DNA of 64,000 nucleotides. Source: an uncultured Pseudomonadales bacterium. Lineage in GTDB: Bacteria > Pseudomonadota > Gammaproteobacteria > Pseudomonadales > Azotimanducaceae. A program made the translations under genes and the position numbers. The stretch lies in NCBI GenBank assembly GCA_951813295.1, contig CATOTI010000002.1, positions 744,001 through 808,000 of the forward strand, in the 5' to 3' direction. Numbering within the stretch: position 1 is the stretch's first letter; each line of letters opens with the position of its first letter. Below, one piece after another: positions 10,066-18,569 of the stretch. A model generated the notes under the pieces. That model did not search any database. It had not been told where the DNA came from and worked only from the letters and a program-made list of their open reading frames with translations.

Positions 10066-11562
10066 CTATGCGTCGGCGGGAACCATCCTGACGATCTGAC
10101 TGTTCGAGCGGTGTTCGAGCAACAGCAGCACGGTACCGTCGGCATCGACTTCGATATCCCGAATCCGGGCGAGTGGCCCGACGATCGCTTCACGCTCCTG
10201 CTCGACGCCGTCGACGACCTTGACGCGGTAGAGCGTCGTCCCCTTGAGCGTGCCGACCAGAAGATCACCTTCCCAGTTCGGGAACGCCGATCCGCGGTAG
10301 GCCACCAGACTCGAGATCGCGGGACCGGGCGTGAAATCGACGATCGGCTGTTCGATGTCATCGATGCTGATCGTGTCCGGCCGGTCGTAACCGACCTCGA
10401 GCCCCTGGTAGTGAACGCCCTTCGAGAACCACGGCCAGCCGTAGTTCTTACCCGGTTCCAGCCGATTCACTTCGTCCCCGCCGCGCGGACCCATTTCGCT
10501 CTGCCAGAGCACGCCGCCTTCGGCATCGAACTCGAGGCCTTGCGGTGATCGATGCCCGAGCGTCCAGGTGCTCGCATACGCGCCGTCTACGTCGACGAAC
10601 GGGTTGTCCTCCGGGATGCGGCCGTCATCGTGCAGTCGATGGATCTTGCCGTAGGGGAATTCGAGGTCCTGAATGCCGTCGTAGCCGTTCTTCATGCCGA
10701 CGCTGATATAGACATAGCCCGACGAGTCGAAGGCGATCCGACCACCGGCCGCCATCTCGGTGCTCGCGGTGTAGTGCTCGCGATCAGCCGCCCAGATGAT
10801 CTCTTCGTCCACCCATGCGCCGTCGACGATCCGGCCCCTCATGAGCCGGTTCATCGACTGCATTCGCGGACCCCGCGGCGTCATGACGAGACAATCGTCA
10901 CAGCGATGGCCGTGGTGCACGTAGATCCAACCGTTCTCCTCGAACTTCGGATGCAGCGCCACGTCCATGACATAGCCGGTGCCGAACTGGATCTGATCGC
11001 GGGCAAACTCCATTGGGTGGCCCTGCGGTGATCCCTCGATCAAGCCCGATTTCACGCCGTCCGGACCGATGATCATGATGCCTTGTGTCTTTTCCGTGAA
11101 CAGGATCTGACCGCCGGGTAGGGGCGCGATCGAGTAGGGATAGCGACCTACGTTTTCGGCGACGACCTCGAGTCGAAACGTATGTTTCGAGGTGGCCACC
11201 GCCTCTTCGGGCACCACGAGTTCGTCGACCTTGAAGTCCGAGAAAGACGTGCCCGCGCGAACCTCCGCAACGTAGATCGCCAGCTGACGGATCTCGGTCG
11301 CCGACATCGTCTCGGACCAGGCTGGCATGCCGTTGTCCGGACTCCCGACCGCGATGCTCGCCGCGATCTCATCGACGCTCGTACCGCCCGTGAGCTCCCC
11401 GATCAGCGCCACACCTTCTGCTGCCCCTTCCATCTGATCGCCATGGCAAACGGCGCATTGCGAGCTGTAAAGCCCGGCCCAGGCGCCCGCCGGCTGCGCG
11501 CTGGCAGAGAACGCGAAAACCGTGGCGATGACGGCAAGCGCCACAAGACTGATCCGATTCAT
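10066..11562 (-). CDS. PQQ-type sugar dehydrogenase with N-terminal cytochrome c
   Basis: 498 residues. A signal peptide (residues 1-22, ending SASA) is followed by a short class I cytochrome c domain with the heme motif CAVCH (36-40) and a Met ligand probably in NGMPAWSE. From about residue 125 the protein is a six-bladed propeller of the soluble glucose/sorbosone dehydrogenase family, with LGHRSPQGLEFD, SEMGPRGGDEVN and GKNYGWP. It would oxidise a sugar or aldose in the periplasm with PQQ as cofactor and pass electrons to its own heme. No PQQ biosynthesis genes are in the window. It is separated from the TauD-type gene upstream by 16 nt and is probably co-transcribed with it. Confidence 0.85.
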   Translation of the reverse strand: MNRISLVALAVIATVFAFSASAQPAGAWAGLYSSQCAVCHGDQMEGAAEGVALIGELTGGTSVDEIAASIAVGSPDNGMPAWSETMSATEIRQLAIYVAEVRAGTSFSDFKVDELVVPEEAVATSKHTFRLEVVAENVGRYPYSIAPLPGGQILFTEKTQGIMIIGPDGVKSGLIEGSPQGHPMEFARDQIQFGTGYVMDVALHPKFEENGWIYVHHGHRCDDCLVMTPRGPRMQSMNRLMRGRIVDGAWVDEEIIWAADREHYTASTEMAAGGRIAFDSSGYVYISVGMKNGYDGIQDLEFPYGKIHRLHDDGRIPEDNPFVDVDGAYASTWTLGHRSPQGLEFDAEGGVLWQSEMGPRGGDEVNRLEPGKNYGWPWFSKGVHYQGLEVGYDRPDTISIDDIEQPIVDFTPGPAISSLVAYRGSAFPNWEGDLLVGTLKGTTLYRVKVVDGVEQEREAIVGPLARIRDIEVDADGTVLLLLEHRSNSQIVRMVPADA

Positions 11563-11578
11563 TCGAAGACTCCTGGTG

Positions 11579-12679
11579 TTAGTTCTCGAGCGGCGCGAGA
11601 AACGGCCGGTCGCCCGCGACGGTGACGCGCCTCAGCAGGCGGCTATGCGGGTAGTAATCGCTCGCGGCGTAGTGCTGAACAGCGCGGTTATCCCAGAACG
11701 CGATCGACCCGAGTTCCCACTGAAAACGACAGCAGTACTCGGGGTGCGCGTGTTGCGTGAGCAGCTCCGCGACAATCGCGCGGCATTCATCAGCCGCCAA
11801 CCGCTGGCCGGTGCGCCGGTCGGTGAGTGACTCGTGTCGGAGGAACCCGCCGTGAATATAGAGCGCTCGTTTGCCGGTCTCGGGATGCGTACGCACGAGG
11901 GGGTGCGTCACGCCGAAGGGAATGTCGGCCTTGATCGACGCGATCAGTTCGGGATCGAGACCGGGCGTCGCAATGAAATTCCGATAATCGTTCACCCCGT
12001 CGAGATGTTCGACGCGCTCTTTGAGCTCGGGCCGCAAGCCTTGATAAGCCGCGTGTGAGTCGGAGAAAAGCGTATCGCCGCCCAACGGCGGGACGGTCAT
12101 GCATTGGGCGATGGAGCCGAGCGAGGGGCACTCCATCCAGGTGACATCGGTATGCCAACTGTTGATCGACCCGGGCCGCGACTCGTCGTGATAGATCTGG
12201 AGAATGAAGGGATTCTCGCCGGACTGGCCGAAGGGAAACGCATCGAGTTCACCGAAACGGCGACCAAACGCGACCTGTTGATCCTCGCCGAGATGCTGGT
12301 CCCGAAAAAAGATCACCTTGCGCTCCAAGAGCGTTCGGCGAATTACCTCGATCAACTCATCCGGGACATCGTTCGTGAGATCGACACCATGCAACACAGT
12401 GCCGATCGTGGTGCCGAGGTGCTCGAATTCAATCCCGAAACGCGACGCATCCTCCGACAACGCATCACTCACCGGTTGTTGGCCCATCGCTTCGAGCTCT
12501 CGGGCGACGCCGTACCCGACCCGGTTGCGACCGAAACGCTCCTCCATCCCGACGGGCGGCGTCGCTTCTCGTAAAAGGGTTGTTCGCGCCGCCGTCAGAT
12601 CCTTCGAGATGCGCTGCGCTGCGTCGTTGTAGGCGTCTTTATCGTCTGCGCCCCCGGCAACGGAAATGTGCTCTGCCAT
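11579..12679 (-). CDS. TauD/TfdA family dioxygenase
   Basis: 366 residues from the ATG at 12679; the frame is open further upstream but with weak coding character. The Fe(II)/2-oxoglutarate TauD fold starts near residue 80 (FGIEFEHLGTTIGTVLHGVDL), with KVIFFRDQHL, the iron-binding HTD at 176-178 (SWHTDVTWMECPS), a distal His in FWDNRAVQHYA and the 2-oxoglutarate Arg in SRLLRRVTVAG. The 80-residue N-terminal helical extension is unusual. Relatives act on taurine, sulfate esters or phenoxyacids, and the substrate here is unknown. It is divergent from the phosphatase gene at 12815. Confidence 0.85.
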   Translation of the reverse strand: MAEHISVAGGADDKDAYNDAAQRISKDLTAARTTLLREATPPVGMEERFGRNRVGYGVARELEAMGQQPVSDALSEDASRFGIEFEHLGTTIGTVLHGVDLTNDVPDELIEVIRRTLLERKVIFFRDQHLGEDQQVAFGRRFGELDAFPFGQSGENPFILQIYHDESRPGSINSWHTDVTWMECPSLGSIAQCMTVPPLGGDTLFSDSHAAYQGLRPELKERVEHLDGVNDYRNFIATPGLDPELIASIKADIPFGVTHPLVRTHPETGKRALYIHGGFLRHESLTDRRTGQRLAADECRAIVAELLTQHAHPEYCCRFQWELGSIAFWDNRAVQHYAASDYYPHSRLLRRVTVAGDRPFLAPLEN

Positions 12680-12814
12680 CGTTCTGCTCGCGACTGGTTT
12701 CCTCGCCGAGGATAGGCCAATCGCCAAACCATCCATAGCGCCCAGGCAAGACCCGTGGCGGCTGAGTACCCGTTACCCGCTATGCTTTCCGTGAAACTGA
12801 ACCCGGAGACCCCC

Positions 12815-13564
12815 TTGATCGACGACTTCGCCGACCGACATATCGCCTTCGAAGGTTGCTTCAACTTCCGTGACATCGGGGGCTATCCCGCCGCCGACGG
12901 GCGGAGGATCAAATGGGGGCGCTACTTCCGCGCCGGACGGCAAGACCGCATGACGTCAGCGGATCTCGAGCGGGTAAAAAACCTCGGCATCAGGACGCAG
13001 ATCGACCTACGCCGCCCCGACGAGATCGACCATCAGGGGCGCGGACCTTTACCCGAACTCGGCGCCGCTTATCACGCCATTCCCGTCATCCCGCCGGGCG
13101 GGTCCGATCAGCTCAACCAGCTCGTCGGTGATACAGGGATCTCGGGACGCCGCTACCTCGGCTATCTCGAGTTCGGCAGCGAGACCTGGCATCGCCTCTT
13201 CGATCTCTTCGCCGACGCGGATCACCACCCGATGGTTCTGCATTGCACGGCCGGGAAAGACCGCACGGGTGTCTCGACCGCTTTCCTACTCACAGTGCTC
13301 GGCGTCGATCGACAGATCATCGAGGCCGACTACGCGCTCACCAACCGCGACGTCGAACGCCAAACGGACTTCGTCGAGCGTGAAGGCGGACTCGGCGAGT
13401 TGTCGCGCGAGACGATGATGCATCACGCGGGCGTACCGGAAGACGCCATCAAGGACTTCCTGGACGGTCTCACCGAACGCCATGGTGGCGCGCTCGACTA
13501 CCTGCGCGACATCGGCATCGACGAATCGACCTTCGACGCCGTGCGCCGGGCGTTCCTCGACTAG
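12815..13564 (+). CDS. Tyrosine-protein phosphatase-like (Y_phosphatase3) protein
   Basis: 249 residues. The cysteine phosphatase P-loop is intact: HCTAGKDRTG (Cys at about residue 144), and the N-terminal FNFRDIGGYPAADG is diagnostic of the bacterial protein-tyrosine or serine phosphatase family, some members of which act on phosphoinositides. I choose the TTG at 12815 because it follows CGGAGACCCCC, the same 11-nt leader found directly before the ATG at 59385. ATG 12782 and GTG 12755 are in frame but lack a ribosome site. The protein is cytoplasmic. It is followed by an esterase and malic enzyme on the same strand. Confidence 0.8.
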   Translation: MIDDFADRHIAFEGCFNFRDIGGYPAADGRRIKWGRYFRAGRQDRMTSADLERVKNLGIRTQIDLRRPDEIDHQGRGPLPELGAAYHAIPVIPPGGSDQLNQLVGDTGISGRRYLGYLEFGSETWHRLFDLFADADHHPMVLHCTAGKDRTGVSTAFLLTVLGVDRQIIEADYALTNRDVERQTDFVEREGGLGELSRETMMHHAGVPEDAIKDFLDGLTERHGGALDYLRDIGIDESTFDAVRRAFLD

Positions 13565-13663
13565 CGAACCCGAACGACGCACCGGTTGCACAAAGATAGA
13601 GGCTGATTTGCGCCAAGCGAATCGGAATACTGCGCGCTTCCATTTTTGCAACTGGCGAAACCC

Positions 13664-14592
13664 ATGTCGGCAGAGTTCGTAGATCCAGAAGTTGCCCCGC
13701 TCCTCGGGGATTTTCCGTTCGGTCCGATCACCACCGATACGCTCGCCCGTTTTCGTGACATGCCGCGTGCAGCGCCAGCGCTTTCCGACAACGTCACGCG
13801 TAGCGACCACGCGCTCGAGACGGACGGTACCTACGTTCGGGTGCACCAACCCGTGACACCCTCGACGGGCCTACGCGCGTGCGTCTTCTCGATCCACGGC
13901 GGCGGTTACGTGCTCGGCAACGTCGAAGGCGACGATCCCGCGATGGACCGGTGGTGCCAGGCGTTCGATATCGTGGGGGTGTCCGTCGAGTACCGCCTCG
14001 CACCAGAAACCGCGTTTCCCGGCCCGCTCGAGGATTGCTACGCGGGCTTACGCTGGACCTTCGAGCACGCGGAGGAACTTGGCATCGATCGAAACCGAAT
14101 CGGGATTCACGGTGTCAGCGCCGGCGGCGGTTTGTGCGCTGCACTCGCCCTACTCACGCGCGATCGCGGCGAGTTCGATCTCGCGTTTCAGCTGCTCGAC
14201 TGCCCGATGCTCGACGACCGGCAAGCAACGCCTTCGAGCCAAGCCGACAAGCTCGCGATCTGGAGCCGCGAATCGAACACTTTCGGCTGGCAGTCTTACC
14301 TCGGCGACCTCTACGGCCAGGACGACATCCCCTACACCGCCGTGCCCGCCCGGGCTGACGATCTCGCGGGGCTACCACCCGCCTACGTCTGCGTCGGCGG
14401 TGCGGATGGCTTTCGCGACGAAGACATCGACTACGCGCGTCGGCTCTACGCGGCCGGCGTGCCGTGCGAACTCCACGTCTACCCGGGCGCGCCGCACGGC
14501 GTGGAATCTTCGCAACGACGGCCATCGCGCAACGCTACGGCCGTGATCGCGACGATTGGCTGCGGCGCATGACGGATTCGCAAACGAACTAA
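13664..14592 (+). pseudogene. HSL-family alpha/beta-hydrolase (esterase) with a 3' frameshift
   Basis: The protein has the hormone-sensitive-lipase signatures: oxyanion HGGG (78-81), nucleophile Ser in GVSAGGG (about 152), acid loop in VGGADGFRDED and the catalytic His in YPGAPHGVE. In the frame containing these motifs translation would run to TGA at 14570 with an unusual tail. In the neighbouring frame the sequence after about 14508 reads FATTAIAQRYGRD and on to a TAA at 14592, which looks like a true esterase C-terminus. One base is therefore apparently missing near GGAATCTTCGC. The catalytic triad precedes the shift, so even the out-of-frame version might keep activity. The ATG at 13664 is preferred over TTG 13646. 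Cytoplasmic, substrate unknown. Confidence 0.75.
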
Positions 14593-14602
14593 CTCGGAAC
14601 CC

Positions 14603-16272
14603 ATGAAAAGCAAAGTCATCACGAAGCGCGGCGCAGCCCTCATCCGCGATCCGATCCTCAACAAGGGCACCGCGTTCAGCGCAGAGGAGCGAGACATCTT
14701 CGGTCTCCGTGGCCTCTTGCCCGCGACTGTCACGAACATCGAAAACCAGCGCGACCGCATGTATTCGTCCCTGTCGCGATCTTCGCCACTCGATACCTAC
14801 GTCGACCTCGCAGCCCTCTACGATCGCAACGAGACGCTCTTTTTCCGCGTCCTGATGGACTACCTCGACGAGTTCATGCCGATCATTTACACGCCGACGG
14901 TCGGGCTCGCGACGCAGTACTACAGCAAGGTCTTCCGCCGCGGCCGCGGTATCTGGATCACACCAGACATGGCCGGCTCCATCGCGAAGGTCCTCGAGGA
15001 TGTCACGGCCGAGCGGGACATCCGACTCATGGTGGTGACCGACAGCGAGTCGATTCTCGGCATCGGCGACCAGGGCGCCGGCGGTATGGCGATTTCGGTC
15101 GGCAAGCTCGCGCTCTACGTCGCGGGCGCCGGTTTTGATCCCGCGACGACCCTGCCGATCTGTCTCGACGTCGGCACCAACAACGGCGAGTTGCTCGAAG
15201 ATCCGCTGTATCTCGGCTGGCGCGAACGCCGGCTGACGGGAGACGCCTACGACACGATCGTGGATGAGTTCGTCGAGGCCGTGAAAACCGTCCTCCCGCA
15301 CGCGCTCCTGCAGTGGGAAGACTTCCGCAAGGACACGGCCGCCCGGTTGCTGACGAAGCATCGCGACCACGTGCTGTCCTTCAACGACGACATTCAAGGT
15401 ACAGGCGCGATCGCCTACGCCGCGGTGCAGTCTGCCCTCGCGACGACCGGTGAGAACATTCGCGACGCGCGCGTCGTCATCCACGGCGCGGGCGCCGCCG
15501 GGCTCGGCATGTACCGCCAGGTCCTGGTCGGGATGCAGGACGCCGGACTTCCCCGGCGGAAGCGAAGGGCCGCATTGCCGTGCTCGACAGTCGTGGCTTG
15601 CTGGTGAACGACAACGCCCTGCGCGATGCCTACAAGTCGGAAATGGCCCTCTCCATCGAGGCAGCCAAGGCCAACGGCATCGCCGACGAAGGCGATCGCG
15701 GCCTGCACGCGGTCGTCGACGCGTTCAACCCGAACGTGATCATCGGCGCATCAGGTCAAGCCGGCGCGTTCGACGAAGAACTCGTACGCTCGATGGCGGC
15801 AAAAATCGAACGCCCCATCATTCTGCCCTTCTCGAATCCGACATCGATCTCCGAAGCCCGGCCCGAAGATCTGCTCCGCTGGACCGACGGCCGCGCACTC
15901 ATCGCCACCGGCAGTCCGTTCGACCCCGTCGAACTCGGCGATCGGCGATTCGAAATCGGCCAGGGCAACAACGTCTTCATCTTCCCCGGGCTCGGGCTCG
16001 GCGCAATCGCGACCGAGAGCACCGCCGTCTCCGATCTCATGGCGACCGCGGCCGCCAACGCACTCGCGCGCACCGTTTCCGACGAAGAGCGCGAGCGCGG
16101 CCTGATCTTCCCGGCCGTCACGCGACTGCGCGAGGTGACCCTGAAGGTCGCGCGCGCAGTCGCACAACAAGCACACGACGAAGGGCTCGCCCAGGTCGAT
16201 CTCCACCAAGCCATGGGCTTCATCGACAACGAACGATGGAACCCGGAGTACGTGCCCTACACCGCAGGATGA
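14603..16272 (+). pseudogene. maeA: NAD-dependent malic enzyme, split by one frameshift
   Basis: Malic enzyme oxidatively decarboxylates malate to pyruvate. Part one (14603 to about 15550) has the long-form N-terminus with FGLRGLLPATV, YTPTVGLATQYY, the metal and malate region DSESILGIGDQGAGGM and FNDDIQGTGAI, then the first Rossmann strand VVIHGAGAAGLGMYR. Part two (to 16272) continues in another frame with AKGRIAVLDSRGLL, NPNVIIGASGQAGAF, FSNPTS and GNNVFIFPGLGLG. The shift falls in the CTTCCCCGG stretch near 15550, where one missing base restores a full-length enzyme of about 556 residues. Because both halves are otherwise well conserved, a sequencing or assembly error is as likely as a real mutation. 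It begins 10 nt after the esterase end. Confidence 0.85.
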
Positions 16273-16278
16273 AAAATC

Positions 16279-16395
16279 ATGTCTGAAGAACCGACCGAAA
16301 CCGCCAAGATTCCGCGCCACGTCACCGTCATCCGAACGCTCATCGGCGTGTTGATCCTGGGTGTGGTGCTTTCGATGGTGCCGATGCTGTTTTAG
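16279..16395 (+). CDS. Small single-span membrane protein (38 aa)
   Basis: A 38-codon frame starts with ATG six bases after the malic enzyme stop. It encodes a polar N-terminus (MSEEPTETAKIPRH) and one hydrophobic helix (TLIGVLILGVVLSMVPMLF), ending in TAG. Composition, position and the lack of any other frame support a real microprotein, perhaps an inner-membrane partner of a neighbouring product, but no family is recognised and the ribosome site is weak. Confidence 0.45.
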   Translation: MSEEPTETAKIPRHVTVIRTLIGVLILGVVLSMVPMLF

Positions 16396-16404
16396 TTGAT
16401 ACGA

Positions 16405-16910
16405 CCTGGGAACTGTCGATCGGAGGGTAGTTTGAGACTGCAATATCGTGGCTCTTTCTTCTAGGGGGGACCCTCCGGGTCCCCCCTAGGACCCCCCTGC
16501 GTCGCGGCGTTGCCGCGCCGGGCTCCGGGTCATCGATTTCGCTGATTGGGGTTTGCCGGCTTCAGAGCTAATTTGCCCTTAGGAAGATCGTAGCGAACCA
16601 ATCAGCCTGCAAAATCCTTTCCAGGACATCGAGCGCATGCAGGATCCTGCAAACGCGTCCCAGCCATCCTGCGAATCGCGCCCAACATCAACCGACGCCT
16701 TCCGGCGAACACGCCCATGGCCCGGGGCCCCGGCGCGCAACGCGCGCCAGGGGCGAACCACCCGCAGCGATTCCGCGCCGAACTGGGCGCGCGGCGAGAT
16801 TCCCCTATCCGCCAACTCAGACTCAGCGCCGATCCGGCGGGGGCGTGGGGGCGGAGCCCCCACAAGAAAAGAGCAAGCTGCAATCCAGCCTACTCCTCCG
16901 GTCAGTCAAG
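16405..16910 (+). repeat. Interspersed hairpin-rich repeat, copy A (core)
   Basis: About 500 bp that recur at 58700-59220 in the same orientation. Long blocks are identical, for example about 68 nt from 16459 and a further block of about 50 nt ending near 16574. The element contains several perfect inverted repeats: 16461-16489 (13-bp arms CTAGGGGGGACCC, loop TCC), 16503-16517 (CGCGGC, loop GTT), 16732-16748 (GGCGCGC, loop AAC) and 16845-16863 (GTGGGGGC, loop GGA). No transposase or terminal repeats are visible. A frame on the minus strand (16579-16863) is partly shared between copies, but nothing else supports coding. This accounts for most of the 740-bp gap between the small membrane protein and the SDR gene. 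Confidence 0.8.
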
Positions 16911-17044
16911 GCTTCCCAGCCTTTCGGATCAGCGCTTTCCAGATCATCGAGCAGCGCGTCCCAGCGCCGCCAAACCCGCTTTCCAGCCGACCGAATCGTC
17001 ACTTTCCAGATCACCCAACCCCGCTTCCCACCTCCCCCACCCTC
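16911..17044 (+). repeat. Degenerate 21-23-nt tandem array at the end of copy A
   Basis: About six imperfect units of 21-23 nt, each starting TTTCCAG or TTCCCA and ending in C-G-C or C-A-C, follow the repeat core. The plus strand is strongly pyrimidine-biased. The unit length is not a multiple of three, so it is not a coding repeat. A cleaner version of the same array follows copy B at 59221. The remaining bases to 17124 show no further feature. Confidence 0.6.
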
Positions 17045-17135
17045 TTGCCCGCGAAGCGCCTTTGCAGGCATGGTTCGCGACTGCCTTTCTCCGTCGTCCG
17101 AGATCATCTCGACGACCCAAATTGTGGAGCGATTC

Positions 17136-17900
17136 ATGAAGCCCGTATGTCTGGTGATCGGTGCAGGCGCCGGTATTGGTGGCACCGTTGGTACCCGTTT
17201 TGCCGCGGAGGGTTATCACACCGTCCTGTGTCGGCGAACGGACCAAGCGGGGCTCGATTCCCTGGTGGGCGGGATCGAATCCGCAGGCGGCTCCGCGTCC
17301 GGTTCTCTGTTGAACGCGGTCGACGACGACGCGATCGAGGAACGAATTCACGCGATCGAGAAGGATATCGGCGGTATCGACGTGGTCGTGTTCAACCTCG
17401 GCGCACAGATCGGCGATCGGTCGCTGGCCAACACCACCTACAAAGCCTTCGAAATGGGCTGGCGCATGGCAACGTTCGCGCTCTTTCGAGCAGCCTCGGC
17501 GGTGTGCCCCTACATGGAAGATCGCGGCAAGGGCACGATCCTCGTCACCTCCGCGACGGCGGCCGTTCGCGGCAACGCCGGACAACATTCGCACGCGGCC
17601 GCCATGGGCGGCCGGCGGATGTTGTGTCAGACGCTCAACGCGGAATTTTCGCCCAAGGGCATCCATGTCGCGCACATCGTCGTCGACGGCGCGGTCGACG
17701 CACCCGATACCCTCGGCAAGATGCTCGGTCCCGACCGTTTCGCCGAACTGCGCGCTAATCGAGGCGGCGAGCACGACGGATTGATGCTGCCCGAGAGGAT
17801 CGCAGACACCTATTTCCATATCTCACAACAGCACCGCTCGGTCTGGACGCACGAGATCGACATGCGCTCGTTCTCGGATCGGCCCTGGTGGAACCATTAA
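17136..17900 (+). CDS. Short-chain dehydrogenase/reductase-like protein with altered active site
   Basis: 254 residues from the ATG at 17136, preceded by TGGAGC. The Rossmann nucleotide-binding motif is GAGAGIGG (9-16), with the NNAG-equivalent VVFNLGAQIG near residue 90 and the Ser of the triad in ILVTSATAAVRG. The catalytic YxxxK is replaced by HAAAM in AGQHSHAAAMGGRRM. The protein may bind NAD(P) without normal SDR oxidoreduction or use a different mechanism; whether this is a subfamily trait is unknown to me. It is followed after 10 nt by a GST and then a BVMO, all on the plus strand. Confidence 0.75.
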   Translation: MKPVCLVIGAGAGIGGTVGTRFAAEGYHTVLCRRTDQAGLDSLVGGIESAGGSASGSLLNAVDDDAIEERIHAIEKDIGGIDVVVFNLGAQIGDRSLANTTYKAFEMGWRMATFALFRAASAVCPYMEDRGKGTILVTSATAAVRGNAGQHSHAAAMGGRRMLCQTLNAEFSPKGIHVAHIVVDGAVDAPDTLGKMLGPDRFAELRANRGGEHDGLMLPERIADTYFHISQQHRSVWTHEIDMRSFSDRPWWNH

Positions 17901-17910
17901 GGACGTGTCG

Positions 17911-18543
17911 ATGAAGCTCTACATGGTGCCGCTCGCGCCGAACCCGACCAAGGTCATGCTCTACATCGCCGAACGGGAAGCCGCCGGTGCCGAACTCGGC
18001 ATCGAGCAGATCGTCGTCAATACATTGAAAGGTCGACAACGCGAGCCCGAACATCTGGCGCGCAACCCTTTCGGCACGTTGCCGGTTCTCGAGCTCGACG
18101 ACGGTAGCTACCTCGTCGAGTCACTGGCGATCATCCAGTACCTCGAAGACCGCTTTCCCGAGGGTTCGCTGCTTGGCGACGATCCCCTCGCCCGTGCCCG
18201 GGCGCGCGACATCGAGCGGGTCGTGGACCTGCGCATCGCGAGTCCGATCGGCGCGTACATTCACGCCACGAAATCACCGCTCGGCTTGCCCGCGGATCCG
18301 AAAGCCGCGGCGCAGGCGGAAAAAAGCCTGCAGACGCCGCTCGATTACCTCGAAAACCTGTTGGGCGACGGTCGCGAGCTGCTGACCGGCAACAACGTCT
18401 CGATCGCCGATTGCACCATGCAAGCGGCGTTACAGTTCGCCCGCTTTATCGAGGCGGATCTCTTTGGCGAGCGTCCCCTGCTTCGCGCTTGGGACACGAG
18501 ATATCGTGAACGAGAGGCCGCCAACGCCGTTCTGAAGTGGTAG
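17911..18543 (+). CDS. Glutathione S-transferase family protein
   Basis: 210 residues. The ATG at 17911 has AAGGA 7 nt upstream, so it is favoured over the GTG at 17905. The thioredoxin-like N-domain (KLYMVPLAPNPTKVMLYIAE, NPFGTLPVLELDDG, LVESLAIIQYLEDRFP) contains the cis-Pro and the Glu-Ser that bind glutathione. The all-helical C-domain includes the N-capping GNNVSIADCTMQ. Such proteins conjugate glutathione to electrophiles or isomerise intermediates. Lying between an SDR-like gene and a BVMO, it may process a reactive product of that route. Its 3' end lies 26 nt before the BVMO start. Confidence 0.85.
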   Translation: MKLYMVPLAPNPTKVMLYIAEREAAGAELGIEQIVVNTLKGRQREPEHLARNPFGTLPVLELDDGSYLVESLAIIQYLEDRFPEGSLLGDDPLARARARDIERVVDLRIASPIGAYIHATKSPLGLPADPKAAAQAEKSLQTPLDYLENLLGDGRELLTGNNVSIADCTMQAALQFARFIEADLFGERPLLRAWDTRYREREAANAVLKW

Positions 18544-18569
18544 GCCGTCAACCTTTAACGGAGAAACAA

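Noticed and set aside
14372..15484. 370-codon minus-strand frame
   Set aside because: Antisense to malic enzyme, composition typical of a GC-rich shadow frame.
16461..16489. Intrinsic terminator at the 13-bp hairpin
   Set aside because: Very stable stem but no following T tract on either strand.
16579..16863. Minus-strand protein in repeat copy A, with a related frame at 58903-59319
   Set aside because: Some residues are shared only because the DNA is; length and ends differ, indels occur and there is no ribosome site. Kept as a non-coding repeat.
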